From: Zanthoxylum bungeanum
Lineage: Eukaryota; Streptophyta; Magnoliopsida; Sapindales; Rutaceae
Length of the DNA: 64,000 bases
Direction: 5' to 3'
NCBI GenBank assembly: GCA_019454045.1
Contig: SKCR01038880.1
Span: 62,001-126,000, forward strand
Of this stretch, positions 49,071 through 61,212 are shown piece after piece. The notes below the pieces were generated by a model. It had not been told where the DNA came from, searched no databases, and saw only the letters and a program-made list of their open reading frames with translations. How positions within the stretch are numbered: position 1 is the first letter of the stretch; the number at the start of each line of letters is the position of its first letter. Made by a program: the position numbers and the translations under genes.

Positions 49071-50021
49071 CCCCCAAAAAATTGTCCAAAGCAGCAGCCC
49101 TGAACCCCTCAAATTGCCTCCAAAACACACCCCAAAAACTGCCTTAAATTACCGCAAACAATAACCAAAAACAACGACAAGAAACAACAGTAAAAACAGA
49201 GGAAAAAACAGCCAAAAACAGTGAGGTGACGAAGGAAAACATTGAACTAGTGAACCAGAGGAGTTGTGGAGCATTAACCCTTTCGACGACCAAGTAACAC
49301 ATTTCCAAGAGGCGACTTAAAAGGTAAGACCTGAGGGCACCCTTTTATTTGTTCTCGTTCATCTTTTTTAATTATTTATTAGTATTTCTTCGTATGCGTA
49401 TTGTTGGTTCATGTATGTTATTGTTGTCGAATGAATGACTTTGGCTATCCCTCGTGGTATATCATATGGAAATTTTATAGCCGAATCCGAATGGACGTTG
49501 GTGCGGTCTGTACTTGTGATACAACTCCATGTACTACTTGAGAAACACACATATTTCATTTTGTCTAATCTTGTGTCCATTTATCGCTTATTATTTTGCC
49601 ATTTACTTTCCGCATGCTAGTTATTTATGTCGTGATAATGTAATACGCATGGGCAAATCACGTTAGAAAAGGTCCTCCGTTTGAGGGATGAAAAGCCTAA
49701 GGGCTACCTTTACTGTGATGCTTTTACCGCGCCGGATATAGTATGTTTGGTTGGACGTGAGATATGTTCAATCGGGCATTCAAGGTCCTATATAGATGTT
49801 GGTCTTGGTTGCATCTCTTTCTTTCTTATTATCCATTTTTTCACATCGCATTACTTCACGTTATTTCCATGCATGATTTAGTTATTTCTTTCACGTTAGG
49901 AACTTAATCATCTCTCTTTTATATTTATGCTTTTATCATTATTATTTATTTACGTTTCCGTATTTATCAATTTAATATGTTCATGAAATTGTGTGCTTGC
50001 CGTTATGTCGACTTACTTTTA

Positions 50022-50090
50022 TGTATGCAAACTTAGATAAAGGTTGTATGCAAACTTAGATATAGGTTGTATGCAAACTTAGATATAGGT
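50022..50090. repeat. 23-bp tandem repeat, three copies
   Basis: ATGCAAACTTAGATATAGG plus TTGT, three times; the 3' LTR has two (about 60098-60146). Confidence 0.85.
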
Positions 50091-50355
50091 TATTCTTGCG
50101 TATGTATGTTGCGTAGACTTGGTTAAATTATTGCGAGAATCTGTTCATTATAAGTGGCATAAGTAAGGGACCATTCCGAACCCAACGGTTTGAGGTCTTC
50201 CCTTGCGAGGGGTGAGTGCGGCCTTAAATCATTTCCCAGTTCACACTGGGTGGCGGCTCCTTTATTCTCCCGTTTAGTCCCCCGCGGGCTACTCTGTACT
50301 CCCAACAGGGCCGCGAGCCCCGAAGCAGTCTCACCGATTTTTATGTCCTACACTC

Positions 50356-50373
50356 TGGCGACTCCACTGGGGA
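50356..50373 (+). promoter_or_regulatory. Primer binding site of the Tat element
   Basis: TGGCGACTCCACTGGGGA three bases after the 5' LTR; this matches the arginine-tRNA primer site known from Ogre/Tat elements. Confidence 0.78.
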
Positions 50374-50836
50374 TAGAAAATCGGCTCCGAAATAATGTCT
50401 TGTAATATTTGTGATTTTCGCTTTATTTAACTGTGTCTGCAAGTGGGTTGGGTCCGAGGGTTTAACCAAAGGCATTGTTAAAGCTATGTAATGGTTTGGT
50501 GTCTTCCTTCATTCACTACCTTTCTGTAGCTGTAAGGAAAAGCTGTGAAGGCACCAAGATGATTATTCACCCGAAGCTTACAGTGATGAACTAATTTGAA
50601 TGACCTATTGTTTATTCATTTCACCAAGGCGATAAGAGCCTAAGAGGTAAGGGTATTTAAGAGAGTTCGCTCTACCCTCTTGTTGGACAATTATGACCAA
50701 TAACATCACTATTTGTACAGAACATGGTGTTGTTGTACAAATTAACTATGTGACAAAGGAAATTACTCTTTTATCATTTGTAATTGGATTACCGGGATAT
50801 ATAAATGATAAAAGGTCCTTATGATTAGTTCCGGAT
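50374..50836 (+). other. Tat leader remnant
   Basis: Non-coding sequence between the primer site and the inserted LTR fragment. No frame is supported. Confidence 0.45.
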
Positions 50837-52015
50837 TGAGATGATATGAGACAGTATCAATCCATGAAGTTTTAATCATTAAATAATCCCGAGTCGTAGT
50901 ATTATCGAGATTGGACATCGCTAATGCGGAATAGACTAGTATTTCACTTGTGCGCATTATGGGAGCATAACGACATAGTTCTCATATATTTAAGTATTGG
51001 ATACTTATGCAAGTGTGATAGGAGGTTGTATTTACCGATGGTATGGAAACAGCTTCGCTCTGGATAGACCCCTCGGAATCCCATTGGTAGTATGACTGTG
51101 TGTCTATGAGAGTCCGAATCAGGGTAGGTATATTTGGTCTTAACCTGAGACTTACATCGCTAATACTTGCGACAATCAATATACTTTGGTTTTGGTCGTC
51201 CAGGGCTTTAACAGGTTTTGTGTACGCCTCTTCTGGATATATTGAGAATCGTAGTGTATTGGGTGTGATGTCAAGATGGAAGTATCACTCCAGTCATAGT
51301 AGAGATGATAGTCACATAGGATACGAAACTGGTACTCTTTTACGCTGCAGCTATTGGGATAATATGACATAGTCATAGTTATCCGATTCTAGAGACTAGT
51401 TACCAGAGATCCGATATGTGCTTCGCACGGGGCAGACATAATTCCAGCCCCAGGCCTATCATGTGACATCCGATACTGGATCGCAATACGTAATACTACG
51501 TATACTACGCCTGATACAGATTACATATTCCTTTAAGAATATTTTTGGAGAATTGGGTAGGCACGATGCTTTGCTAGAAGCCAACCATGTCTTGTAAATC
51601 GGTAAAAATGTAGTACTAGGTACGTACGTGTTCGGATAGTCCGACGACCGAATTTACTGCCAATATATCCAGGGATCTCATGGGTCGCTTCCTAAAGATT
51701 CACCGATGACGTATGACTCAAACATAATTAATCTGGGATTAATTAGTAAAGAGAGAAAATTAATCTAGGATTAATTACGGAGATATTTATCTTGGATAAA
51801 ATACTATTTAAAGAAAGAGGATGATTAATTTGGAATTAATCGATAAAATAATATTTCGATATATTGAACGAAATTAGATTTCAACGCGAAATTAAAATTG
51901 GATTTAATTCGGGCGAACGAGTTAATTTAGACTTAATTCGCTAGCGACGTGAATAGGAATTTTGCTAGGCATAATTGTTTAATTAAATTTGATTTAATTA
52001 CGTCGCAATGGAAAA
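50837..52015 (+). repeat. LTR fragment (family H), copy 1
   Basis: Starts TGAGATGATATGAGACAG and follows, in reverse complement, 58120-59248. Shared landmarks include GTACGTACGTGTTCGG, TTGGCTTCTAGCAAAG (complement) and CTCATGGGTCGCTTCC. The 3' part of the LTR is missing and it abuts the Tat reverse transcriptase directly. Confidence 0.65.
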
Positions 52016-52600
52016 TTCGTTCCAGATGGGTTCTCAGGATATAATCAGGTTCTTATGGCTGAAGAAGACAAGCATAAGACGGCCTTTTTTATGGAGTGGG
52101 GTACGTATTGTTACAAGGTAATGCCATTTGGACTTAAGAATGTAGGAGCTACTTATCAACGGATGGCCACTATATTATTCCATGACTTGATGTATAAGGA
52201 GATTGAGGTATATGTGGACGACATGATGGTGAAGTCAGAGACAAGAAGCAGACACATAGAAGCACTGTAGAAGTTCCTTGAACGAGTCGACAAATACAAC
52301 CTGCGACTAAATCCTAAGAAGTGTGTGTTCGGGGTAACGTCAGGCAAGCTGCTAGGGTACACCGTGGGAATTGGAGGAATAGAAGTAGACCCTGAGAAGA
52401 TCAAAGCGATTACTGAAATTCCTGCGCCAAAGATAAAAAAGAAGTTAGAGCATTCATTGGGAAAATCCAGTACATCAGTCGGTTCATCACCAAATTGACG
52501 TTAGTATGCGAGCCTATCTTCAAATTACTGAGAAAGGACCAGCCAGTGAAATGGAATGAGCAATGCCAATAAGCTTTCGACAAGATCAAGGAATACCTAG
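52016..52600 (+). pseudogene. Tat reverse transcriptase, C-terminal two thirds
   Basis: Reads GFSGYNQVLMAEEDKHKTAF, WGTYCYKVMPFGLKNVGATY, and the catalytic IEVYVDDMMVKS (YVDD at 52210-52221), then an in-frame TAG at 52268 and further text in frame: LRLNPKKCVFGV, GKLLGYTV, VDPEKIKAI. A frameshift near 52440 precedes VRAFIGKIQYISRFI. The N-terminal third is deleted. Confidence 0.82.
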
Positions 52601-52986
52601 TGAAGCCTCCTCTCTTGAAACCTCCAAGACCGGGCAAACCCTTGGTGTTGTATTTAGCTATAGAACCTGAAGCGCTGAGGGCGATGATGATACAGGCGGA
52701 TAAGATGGGGGTAGAACACGCATTCTACTACCTCAGTAAGAAGATGCTTCTGTATGAAGCCCGCTATCAAGAAATAGAGAAGATCTATTTGGCAGTAGTG
52801 TGGGCGTCCAGAAAATTACGTCATTACTTCCAATCCTACAAGATCCAGGTAGTAGCAAAGAAGAATCCCTTGAAGTTTCTGCATTCGGTGCCTTCGCTAG
52901 TAGGGAAGTTAGGCAGATGGTTGATGTTACTGACAAAGTTTGATATTGAGTACGTCACTTCTAAAGTAATCAAAAGCGAGCTATAG
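52600..52986 (+). pseudogene. Tat RNase H domain (first)
   Basis: Continuous 128-codon frame: KPPLLKPPRPGKPLVLYLAI, EHAFYYLSKKMLLYEARYQEIEK, LAVVWASRKLRHYFQSYKI, GRWLMLLTKFDIEY. This is the standard gypsy RNase H position. In Tat elements this domain is usually degenerate and is backed up by a second one, as seen just downstream. Confidence 0.75.
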
Positions 52987-53081
52987 TAGAGTTCCTGGCA
53001 TTGTAATCGATAGAAAGAGATCAATACAAGTTTAAATTCTCAAATGAGGAAATCCAGGCAATAACGGTCCAAGGATGGAAG

Positions 53082-53470
53082 ATGTATTTCGATGGAGCGG
53101 TAAACTACAAAGGAGCCGGAATATGGATCATGATCGTAACCCTTGAAGGAGAAACACTGTCGGCCAAGAGGCTGACGTTCGGAGTAACCAACAACATGGC
53201 CGAATATGAAGCATGCGCTTTTGGACTTACTGTATTGATAACCTTGAAAGCTAAGAATGTTGAATTCTACGGAGACTCGATGTTTGTAGTCCAACAGATG
53301 CAAGGAGAATGGGAATTGAAGGAAGAATGATTGAAACCCTACCTATGCCACCTCAGGAATCTGGCACAGGCCCTCCCCGATTGTAAATTCCAACACTTTC
53401 CACGAGAAGAGAACCAAATGGCAGATGCGTTAGCTATACTAGCCGCAACTTGGGAAAATCCAGAGAAGTT
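53082..53470 (+). pseudogene. Tat additional (archaeal-type) RNase H
   Basis: MYFDGAVNYKGAGI, NNMAEYEACAFGL, VEFYGDSMFVVQQM, then an in-frame TGA at 53328 and PREENQMADALAILA. The four acidic catalytic positions (FDG, AEYE, GDS, MADA) are intact despite the stop. This extra RNase H is diagnostic of the Tat clade. Confidence 0.78.
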
Positions 53471-54770
53471 GGTGATAAGACCTCTAGTGTTGACAACGGA
53501 AAGCAGACCCATTTACGAGATAGAGAGGGTCTTGGAAGTAGAGGTCGACGATGGGAAACCTTGGTACTACAACATTCAGAGATACCTGGAACGCGGGGAA
53601 CTTCTAGAAGAAACAAGCAGAAAGAATAGGATAGCCATTCAGAAGTTGGTTTCTCAATATGTGAGTTTGAAGGGAGAACTATACAAGAGACAAGTGAATG
53701 GCATCCAACTGAAGTGTTTAAGAAAAGAGGAGGCTCAGAAGGTAATGGAAGAAGTACATGCCGAAGTATATGGATCACACATGGACTGATTAAATTTGTC
53801 TCACAAGATAGTAAGACAAGGCTTCTACTGGTCGACCATGGAAGCTGACTGTACGAAGATGGTAAAACATTGTCATGATTGTCAAGCGCACGGTAATTTG
53901 AACCATTTACCTCACACAGAGTTACATGGGCTGTCAGAGCCGTAGCCTTTCTCAGCATGGGGAATTGATATGATCGGAGAAATTCGACTGCATGCATCGA
54001 ATGGACATCGTTTCATAGTAGTGGCAGTAGACTACTTCTCAAAATGGGTGGAAGCCGAGTCATTTCGTAACGTTACAGCAAAACAGATGGTAAAATTCAT
54101 AGCCCGGAACATCATTTGTCGATATGGGATGCCGCATCATGTAGTAACAGACCACAGAGTCCAGTTTCAAAGAGAAACAAAGGTAATGCTACATAAGTAT
54201 AGGATAGGGCATCACAAGTCGTCACCTTAAAGACCGCATGCAAATGGGGCAGTCGAGGCAGCCAATAAGACAATAAAGAGATATTAGACAAAATGACAGA
54301 GAACTACAAAGATTGGGCTAACAAACTACCACACACCCTATGGGGGTACAAAACTTCTGTGAGAACGGTAACGGGAGCCACGCCTTACTCTTTGGTCTAC
54401 GGAATGGAAGTAGTACTGCTAGTGGAAGTTGAGATACAGTCTATGCGGGTATTAGCATAAGTAGAGTTACCTGAACAAGAATGGGCCTCACAGAGATTTG
54501 AATAGTTAGCATTACTAGATGAGAAGAGAATGAAGTCCCTACATCATATGCAGTTATACCAGAAGAGGTTGGCTCGAGCATTCAACAAGAAGGTGTATCC
54601 TACTAAGATCAGAAAGGGTGATCTGGTACTTAAGCAGTCAAGGCCGTCGACGACAGACCCAAGTGGAAAGTTCAGACCCAACTGGGAAACGGGGCAGTGA
54701 GACTGTCAGATTAGAAGGAAACGAGTTCACCGAGTCAATCAACATGGACATATTGAAACAGTATTTTTCC
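53471..54770 (+). pseudogene. Tat integrase
   Basis: After a spacer with PWYYNIQRYLERGE, the zinc-binding part ends with KHCHDCQAHG (about 53866-53895), the core shows WGIDMIGEI (first D), VTDHRVQF (second D) and PHANGAVEAANKTIKR (E), then TPYSLVYGMEVVL and a C-terminal KKVYPTKIRKGDLVLK. Stops at 53787, 53943, 54228 and 54285 and a frame change near 54270 break it. Confidence 0.8.
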
Positions 54771-54975
54771 TGAGGAAGAGAAGACCGAGCGATCACCAGG
54801 AGAACTGGTGGAAGACCTAACCCAACGGAATAGAAAATTCATCCATGCATACATGCATACACGTAATGTACTTGCATTCTTTTTTTGTGTTTTGTTCTAT
54901 TTTGTATTCACATATTTCAAAAAGAGAAGGAGAAAACGGCAAATATAAGCCAACCAAAAGCAGCAACATAGCATC
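54770..54975 (+). other. Tat 3' untranslated region, first part
   Basis: Non-coding sequence after pol; ATGCATACATGCATAC near 54844 is a short simple repeat. Confidence 0.5.
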
Positions 54976-55185
54976 ATCAGTTTCAGGAATGAATCCCAGG
55001 GTTGAGGCCCACATCAGTATCAGTTTCGGGAATGAATCCCATCAGTATCAGTTTCAGGAATGAAGCCCAGGGTTGAGGCCTATATTAGCATCGGTTTTGG
55101 GAATGAATCCCAGGGTTGAGGCCCACATCACCAACAGTTTTCAGGAATGAATCCCAGGGGGCGTAGCCCACATTATCAGTGGTTA
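54976..55185. repeat. Tandem array T1, about 44-bp units
   Basis: Four to five irregular units of CAGTTTCAGGAATGAATCCC then AGGGTTGAGGCCCACATCA. One unit is a half-length deletion. Confidence 0.8.
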
Positions 55186-56011
55186 AAAGGAAGAATTCAA
55201 GTGGAGCCAAAAAAAAAAGAAAAAAAGAGAGAAGTCCATGATGGTTAGGCATATGTCCAGTGATGAAATTGTTTGCTGTAGGGGGAAACCTTAGAAGTGA
55301 TAAGTACGAGAGGTACTCTCATCTGGTGTTATGAGCGGTTGATCTCGGCTAGACTCGCGGGCATTTAATTACAGGATCTTAATAGTAGAGGCCTGAGTAG
55401 TCGGTGAGATGACTAGTTGAAGAGATGGCGGGTCGGTGAATGACTGTTTGCTTAGATGTCCATCCTGATTCACTTGTGTTACGATATATGATATGGTTGG
55501 AAACAAAGAAAAGTCTCTGAAGAGGAAAAAGAAAGCCACCTATAACCGATAAGCGTGAAGCTACCCATGGGCGAGTATTAGGATCACCATGAGGAGAAAT
55601 GCTACCTTAAAGGGTAGGTGGAGTGAAAAGAAAATAAATGAAGAGACGAAAGAAAAGAAGAAGAAAAACATATCATGTTGATACGAAGAAGTAATTGCAG
55701 AAGCATGATCAAGACATCTAGGTTGGTTAGACCCACTGATCCCATTCTTCGAGGAAAAATCATCGAGTTGGTCTACTTAAGGAACAAGCTGTGAAAGAAC
55801 CTTGGCACACACACACTTGGAGTCTAGTTCAGATCATGTATTCAGACAATCGGATTCGATTTGTATCAGGTACTTGAAGGTTCTCTGGTTTCAGCACTAA
55901 GCATCATTTGAGGACGAAAATATGTGTGGTTATTGGGATTATATCGTAAAAAGGCAGTATAATATATTGGTATGTAACATCACATCATGAAATCTATTCT
56001 GACATAACGAA
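55186..56011 (+). other. Tat 3' untranslated region between arrays
   Basis: No coding frame. Purine-rich around 55500-55680. Confidence 0.45.
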
Positions 56012-56129
56012 AGCAGCAATGATTCGGGAATGGACCACCTCACAGTAATGATTCGGGAATGGACCACCTCACAGTAACAGTTCGGGAATGGACCACCTCA
56101 CAGTAATGGTTCGGGAATGGACCACCTCT
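56012..56129. repeat. Tandem array T2, 29-bp units
   Basis: Four units of CAGTAATGATTCGGGAAT followed by GGACCACCTCA with few changes. Confidence 0.85.
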
Positions 56130-56130
56130 T

Positions 56131-56545
56131 ATCAGCTCAGTTCGGTAGTGATTCCTAGAGATCGCAACATCTTGCAGGGATGAACCTTGGGGTCGAAGCA
56201 CCTCACCACCATATCAGTTCTGTTCGGTAGTGATTCCTAGAGATCGCAGCATCTTGCAGGGATGAACCTTGGGGTCGAAGCACCTCACCACCATATCAGT
56301 TCAGTTCGGTAGTGATTCCTAGAGATCGCAGCATCTTACAGGGATGAACCTTGGGGTCGAAGCACCTCACCATCATATCAGTTCAGTTCGATAGTGATTC
56401 CTAAAGATCGCAGCATCTTGCAGGGATGAACCTTGGGGTCGAAGAACCTCACCACCATATCAGTTCAGTTCGGTAGTGATTCCTAGAGATCGCAGCATCT
56501 TGCATAGATGAACCTCAAGGGTCGCAACACCTCACCACCAGATCA
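56131..56545. repeat. Tandem array T3, 82-bp units
   Basis: Five units; TTCGGTAGTGATTCCTAGAG recurs at 56141, 56223, 56305, 56387 and 56469. Each unit also holds GGGATGAACCTTGGGGTCGA and CACCTCACCACCATATCAG. Confidence 0.88.
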
Positions 56546-56658
56546 ACTCAGTTCAAAGCAACAGGCAAGTCAGGTAGCAGCTGGCGAGCCAGGTAAGTAA
56601 AAATACATTGTATAAATTTGATAGGATTGTCACTGTCACACACTGTATAAGTCCCATC

Positions 56659-56672
56659 AAAGTAGGGACAAC
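56659..56672 (+). promoter_or_regulatory. Polypurine tract of the Tat element
   Basis: AAAGTAGGGACAAC directly before TGTAGGCACTG. Confidence 0.65.
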
Positions 56673-59600
56673 TGTAGGCACTGTATTTTTGCATATAAGT
56701 CGTGATGATGAGCCTCGTATGGAGGCACTACCCAATAAGTTGCAGAAGTCGCGAGAAACAGACGTCGGAAGGGAAAATTCAAAAATCAATACTTTGTTGG
56801 ACTCAATTCATTTGCTTAGCCTCGGGTTATCTCGTTGGACCTCAGTTTTAAAATTTTATCCTCGGCCCAAAAACCCTGCAACCCACGCCCAAGCCACACA
56901 TCTAAGCCCACACGTCCAAGCCACATCTAAACCCTCACGCCCAAGCCACTCACCAAGCTCCATATGCCCAAGCCCACTAAATCCCCTCCAAAAATATTCA
57001 AACAGATTAAACACATGTTAAAATCCAAACAAATCACCTTCCAAATTTAAATAAATCAAATTAAATCTATTAAATCCCTTTCCTAAACTAAAACAAATCA
57101 CATCCCTAAATAAAAGAGATCGTTTCCTTGTAACGCACTAATTGAAGATATCCCCCATAATTACATGATTTCTTTACTTCCCGTACAAGGAAAACCATAA
57201 CCCTTTCTTATATAAAGGAGCACAAACCAAACCCTGGAGCCCCTAGCACATTCACGCCCAAAGCAAGAGAGAATAGCCCTCATTGCCATGAAACACAATC
57301 AACAAATCAGCCCTATTACCGTGAAACACATGTTGGTTTCTATAAGGGTCCCAAGATCAATATAAGCATGAAAATAATTTTGAATACATCAACGGAGATA
57401 GCGGAATACTCACATCGATTAATTGAGACGATACGGCAACAAAACAAATTGATTTTTCTCCTCCAAAGTGGCGCCCAAAGTAGCAGTCCACTGTCCAAAG
57501 ATTTCAGTTTTGGTTGATGATTTTGAGCTCTAAGCTTGAATCAAACGGTTCCCGGCTTATGGGTAAAGTTCCCTATCACCTTCGCATGTGTATCGGAGTG
57601 CTAGCTCTTCTTGATTTTGCCACAAAATCAATTCCAAAGACCACTTACTGCTCACGTTTTTGAAGCAAGGCAGTGAGCAAAAATGGAGGTTTGGGCGTGA
57701 GAGGAGAAGGAGGAAAGAGAGAGAGAGTTTTGTGTTAAGTCTTTACAAAATGTGTAAATCATTAGTTTATATATTTTCCAAAAATAAATATATGATTTAC
57801 CATTTTTTGCTTTTCCAAAAAGTCAAATTTAATTAGATTTAAACACTTTGAGTGTTCCACACTCAACCATCAAAGCCCATCAAGTCATATCAAATCAATA
57901 AGTTGTCAAGTCAAATCACTCAAAGTGATAAGTGATTTGACGCTTGAATTGACTAGCGATTTGACTCTTGACGCGACTAATGATGTTTGACGCTTGATGT
58001 GACTTGCGTGCCGCACTCGAATTCGAAACACGAATGCTCTCACAATCACACTCGGGCTCGGGTTCGCTAATTCCTAATTAGCAAATTATTCCACCGCGTT
58101 GTAATTAAATGATTACGCCTAGCGAAATCACTATTCACGTCGCTAACGAATTAATTCTAATTTTAATTCCGTGTCGAAATCTAATTTTAATTCCGCGTCG
58201 AAATCTAATTTCGTTTAATATATCTAATATATTAATTTATCCGATTAATTCTAAATTAATCGTTCTCTCTCTTTAGACGATATTTTATCATAGATAAAAT
58301 ATCTCCGTAATTAATCCCAAATTAATTTTCTCTCTCATCTAATTATCCCAGATTAATTAAGCACGAGACATACGGCATCGGTGAATCATTGGGAAGCGAC
58401 CCATGAGATCCCCGGATATGTTGGCAGTAAATACGGTCGTCGGACTATCCGAACACGTACGTACCAAGTACTACGTTTTACCGATTTACAACAAGGTTGG
58501 CTTCTAGCAAAGCGCCATGCCTACCCAATTTTCCGGAAATATCCTTACAGGAATAAAAGGATCTATGTCAGGCGTAGTATACATAGTATTGTGTATTGCG
58601 ATCCAGTATCGGATGATCACGTGCAAGGCCTGGGGCTGGAATAGTGTCTGCCCCGTACGAAGCACATATCGGATATCAAGCAACTAGTCTCTTTGAATCG
58701 GATAATCCTAACCTTGTCATATTATCCCGACGGTTGCAACCTTTATAGAGAACAAGTTTTGTATCCCTGCGTGATCATCATCTCCATATATCTGGAGTGA
58801 TACTTCCATCTCGACATCACACCCAATACACTACGATTCTCAATAAACCCAGCAGAGGCATACACAGAACCTGTTAAAGCCCCGGATGACCAAAACTAAA
58901 GTTTATCGATTATCGCAAGTACTAGCGATGCAAGTCTCAGGTTAAGACCAAACACACCTACCCTGATGCGGACTCCAATAGACACATATACATACTACCA
59001 ATGGGATTCCGCGGGGCCTATCCAGAGCGAAGCTGTTTTCCATACCATCGGTAAAACACAACCTCCTATCGCACTTGCATAAGTATCCAATACTTAAACA
59101 TATGAGAACTATGCCGTTATGCCCTCACAATGACACAAGTGCAATACTAGTCTATTCCGCATTATCGATGTCCAGTCTCGATAATACTACGACTAGGGAT
59201 ATTTAATGATTAAACCTTTATGGATTGATACTGTCTCATATCATCCCAAAACAACAGCAAAAACAGAGGAAATAGAAGCCCAAAACAGTGAGGTGACGAA
59301 GGAAAACATTGAACCAATGAACCGGAGGAGTTACAGAGCATTAACCCTTCCGACGACCGCGTAACACACTTCTAATAGGCGACTTAAAAGATAAGACCTG
59401 GGGGCACCCTTTTATTTGTTCATGTTCATCTTTTTAATTATTTATTAGTATTTCTTTGCATGTGTATTGTTGGTTCATGTATGTTATTGTTGTCAGATGA
59501 CTGACTTTATGCTATCCCTCGTGGTATATTGGATGGAAACCCAGACGTAAATTTCGTAGCTGAATCTGAATGAACGATAGTGCGGTCTGTACTTGGGATA

Positions 59601-60406
59601 CAACTCCAAGTACTACTTGAGAAATACACATATTTCATTTTATCTAATCTTGTGTCCATTTATCGCTTATTATTTTGCCATTTACTTTCCGCATGCTAGT
59701 TATTTATGTCGTGATAATGTAATACGTATGAGAAAATCACGTTAGAAAAGGTCCTTCGTTTGAGGGATGAAAAGCCTAAGGGCTACCTTTACCACGATGC
59801 TTTTGCCGCGTCGGACATAGTGTGTTTGGTTGGACGTGAGATATGTTCAATCGGGCATTCATGGTCCTATATAAATATTGGCCTTGGTCGCATCTCTTTC
59901 CTTCTTGTTATCCATTTTTCGCATCTCATTACTTCATGTTATTTCCATGCATGATTTAGTTATTTCTTTCACTTTAGGAACTTAATCATCTCTCTTTAAT
60001 ATTTATGCTTTTACCGTTATTATTTATTTATGTTTCCGCATTTATCAATTTCATATGTTCATGAAATTGTGTGCTTTCCGTTATGTCGACTTACTTTTAT
60101 GTATGCAAACTTAGATATAGGTTGTATGCAAACTTAGATATAGGTTATTCTTGCGTATGTATGTTGCGTAGACTTGGTTAAATTATTGCGAGAATCCGTT
60201 CATTATAAGTGGCATAAGTAAGGGACCATTCCGAACCAACGACTTGAGGTCTTCCCTTGCGAGGGGTGAGTACGATCTTAAATCATTTCCCAGTTCACAC
60301 TGGGTGGCGACTCCTTTATTCTCCGGTTTAATCCCCCGCGGGCTACTCTGTACTCCCAACCGGGCCACGAGCCCCGAAATAACCTCACCGATATCTGTGT
60401 CCTACA
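56673..60406 (+). repeat. 3' LTR of the Tat element, with an inserted solo LTR
   Basis: Begins TGTAGGCACTG, ends GTCCTACA. Its two parts (56673-57330 and 59249-60406) align to 48101 to about 48765 and about 49185 to 50352 of the 5' LTR. About 420 bp of the 5' LTR have no counterpart here. Confidence 0.78.
57331..59248 (-). mobile_element. Solo LTR (family H), copy 2
   Basis: 1918 bp from TGTTGGTTTC to CATCCCA (TG...CA when read on either strand). Flanks ACACA and AAACA could be a duplication with one mismatch. On the minus strand a TATATA box lies near 57770. It is the reverse complement relative of 50837-52015. No coding capacity; the 87-codon frame at 58381 is inside the LTR. Confidence 0.62.
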
Positions 60407-60411
60407 ACCGT
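60407..60411. repeat. Target-site duplication ACCGT, right
   Basis: Identical to 48096-48100. Confidence 0.75.
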
Positions 60412-61212
60412 CTTATGATTCTTATCTATGTCCCTTTGCACTCCTTGGCTCGGTAATCTAGCTATCTGATAATCCGTCTACCTTGTCAAATACGCTTATT
60501 CACTAGTTCTTTTTCTCACTAGGCTTTAAGTAGATGAATGTATACATACATTCCATAGGGATATGTGAACTCGCTTTTTCTATTATTTCCATAAACTTGG
60601 TGACAAGTTAAGTGTCCATAAGCTACTTAGAGATTATGGCTTCAAAAATGGAAAATTATTATTCATTCCATTGAAAGCTGCTTCGACTATATCATGTTTT
60701 AGGATTCCTCCATTTTCATCACCTGTCCTGAGGCATCTACTTTACATTTCTACCTTCAAGTTTCATTATCTATGTCACTATGTGTACTGAACCCTCTTGT
60801 TACTGTCTCCATCCTATATATTCTTTCCTTATCTTTTGGTTCTAAACTGAGGTGCTGAGACTAGTACTGATCCCTTTTATTCTTTCATAATTTCCTACCA
60901 AATTCACAACTTTTGTCTATTAATATTGCTGTTATGGGAACTAGACTTCATACTATTTCTCTTTCTATTCTATGCTGGCATAGACTGTGACAAATATTTT
61001 ACTTCTCTCTACGGATGTCGATATTTTTTTATTCTGGTACTCTTATGTCCTGATACTCTTATGTCCTAGTAAAGTCTATTACTCATGTAAGATGGGTATG
61101 AGGTATACATAGTCAAGCCAATCTCATTAATGATATCACCAATGAATTATGAATCTAGGTAGCTCAGGGTCGTATCTATGTTAGATCTTTTGGGGGTAAG
61201 GTAATTAATTAA
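60412..61212. other. Unassigned, continuation of 46201-48095
   Basis: Pyrimidine-rich non-coding sequence on the plus strand with no recognised domain; before the Tat insertion it was contiguous with 48095. Confidence 0.3.

Larger units (their letters stand above)
48101..50352 (+). repeat. 5' LTR of the Tat element
   Basis: 2252 bp from AGTAGGCACTG (a mutated TGTAGGCACTG) to GTCCTACA. It matches the 3' LTR apart from the insertion and replaced segment there. It contains a short-repeat array (48890-49060), a CCAAGCCCA-rich stretch (48300-48415) and three 23-bp repeats near 50022-50090. Confidence 0.8.
48101..60406 (+). mobile_element. Ty3/gypsy Tat-clade LTR retrotransposon, complete but dead
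   Basis: LTRs at 48101-50352 and 56673-60406, primer site TGGCGACTCCACTGGGGA at 50356-50373 (the Ogre/Tat arginine-tRNA type), polypurine tract AAAGTAGGGACAAC before the 3' LTR, and a 5-bp duplication outside both ends. Between them are the back half of pol in plus orientation and tandem arrays. Gag, protease and the start of reverse transcriptase are gone and a foreign LTR fragment (50837-52015) stands in their place. Confidence 0.82.

Noticed and set aside
56131..56545. Evenly spaced repeats that could be taken for a CRISPR array
   Set aside because: Whole 82-bp units are repeated with no variable spacers, inside a plant retrotransposon.
58381..58644. 87-codon plus-strand frame
   Set aside because: Lies antisense in the solo LTR; the homologous interval in the other copy is not open.
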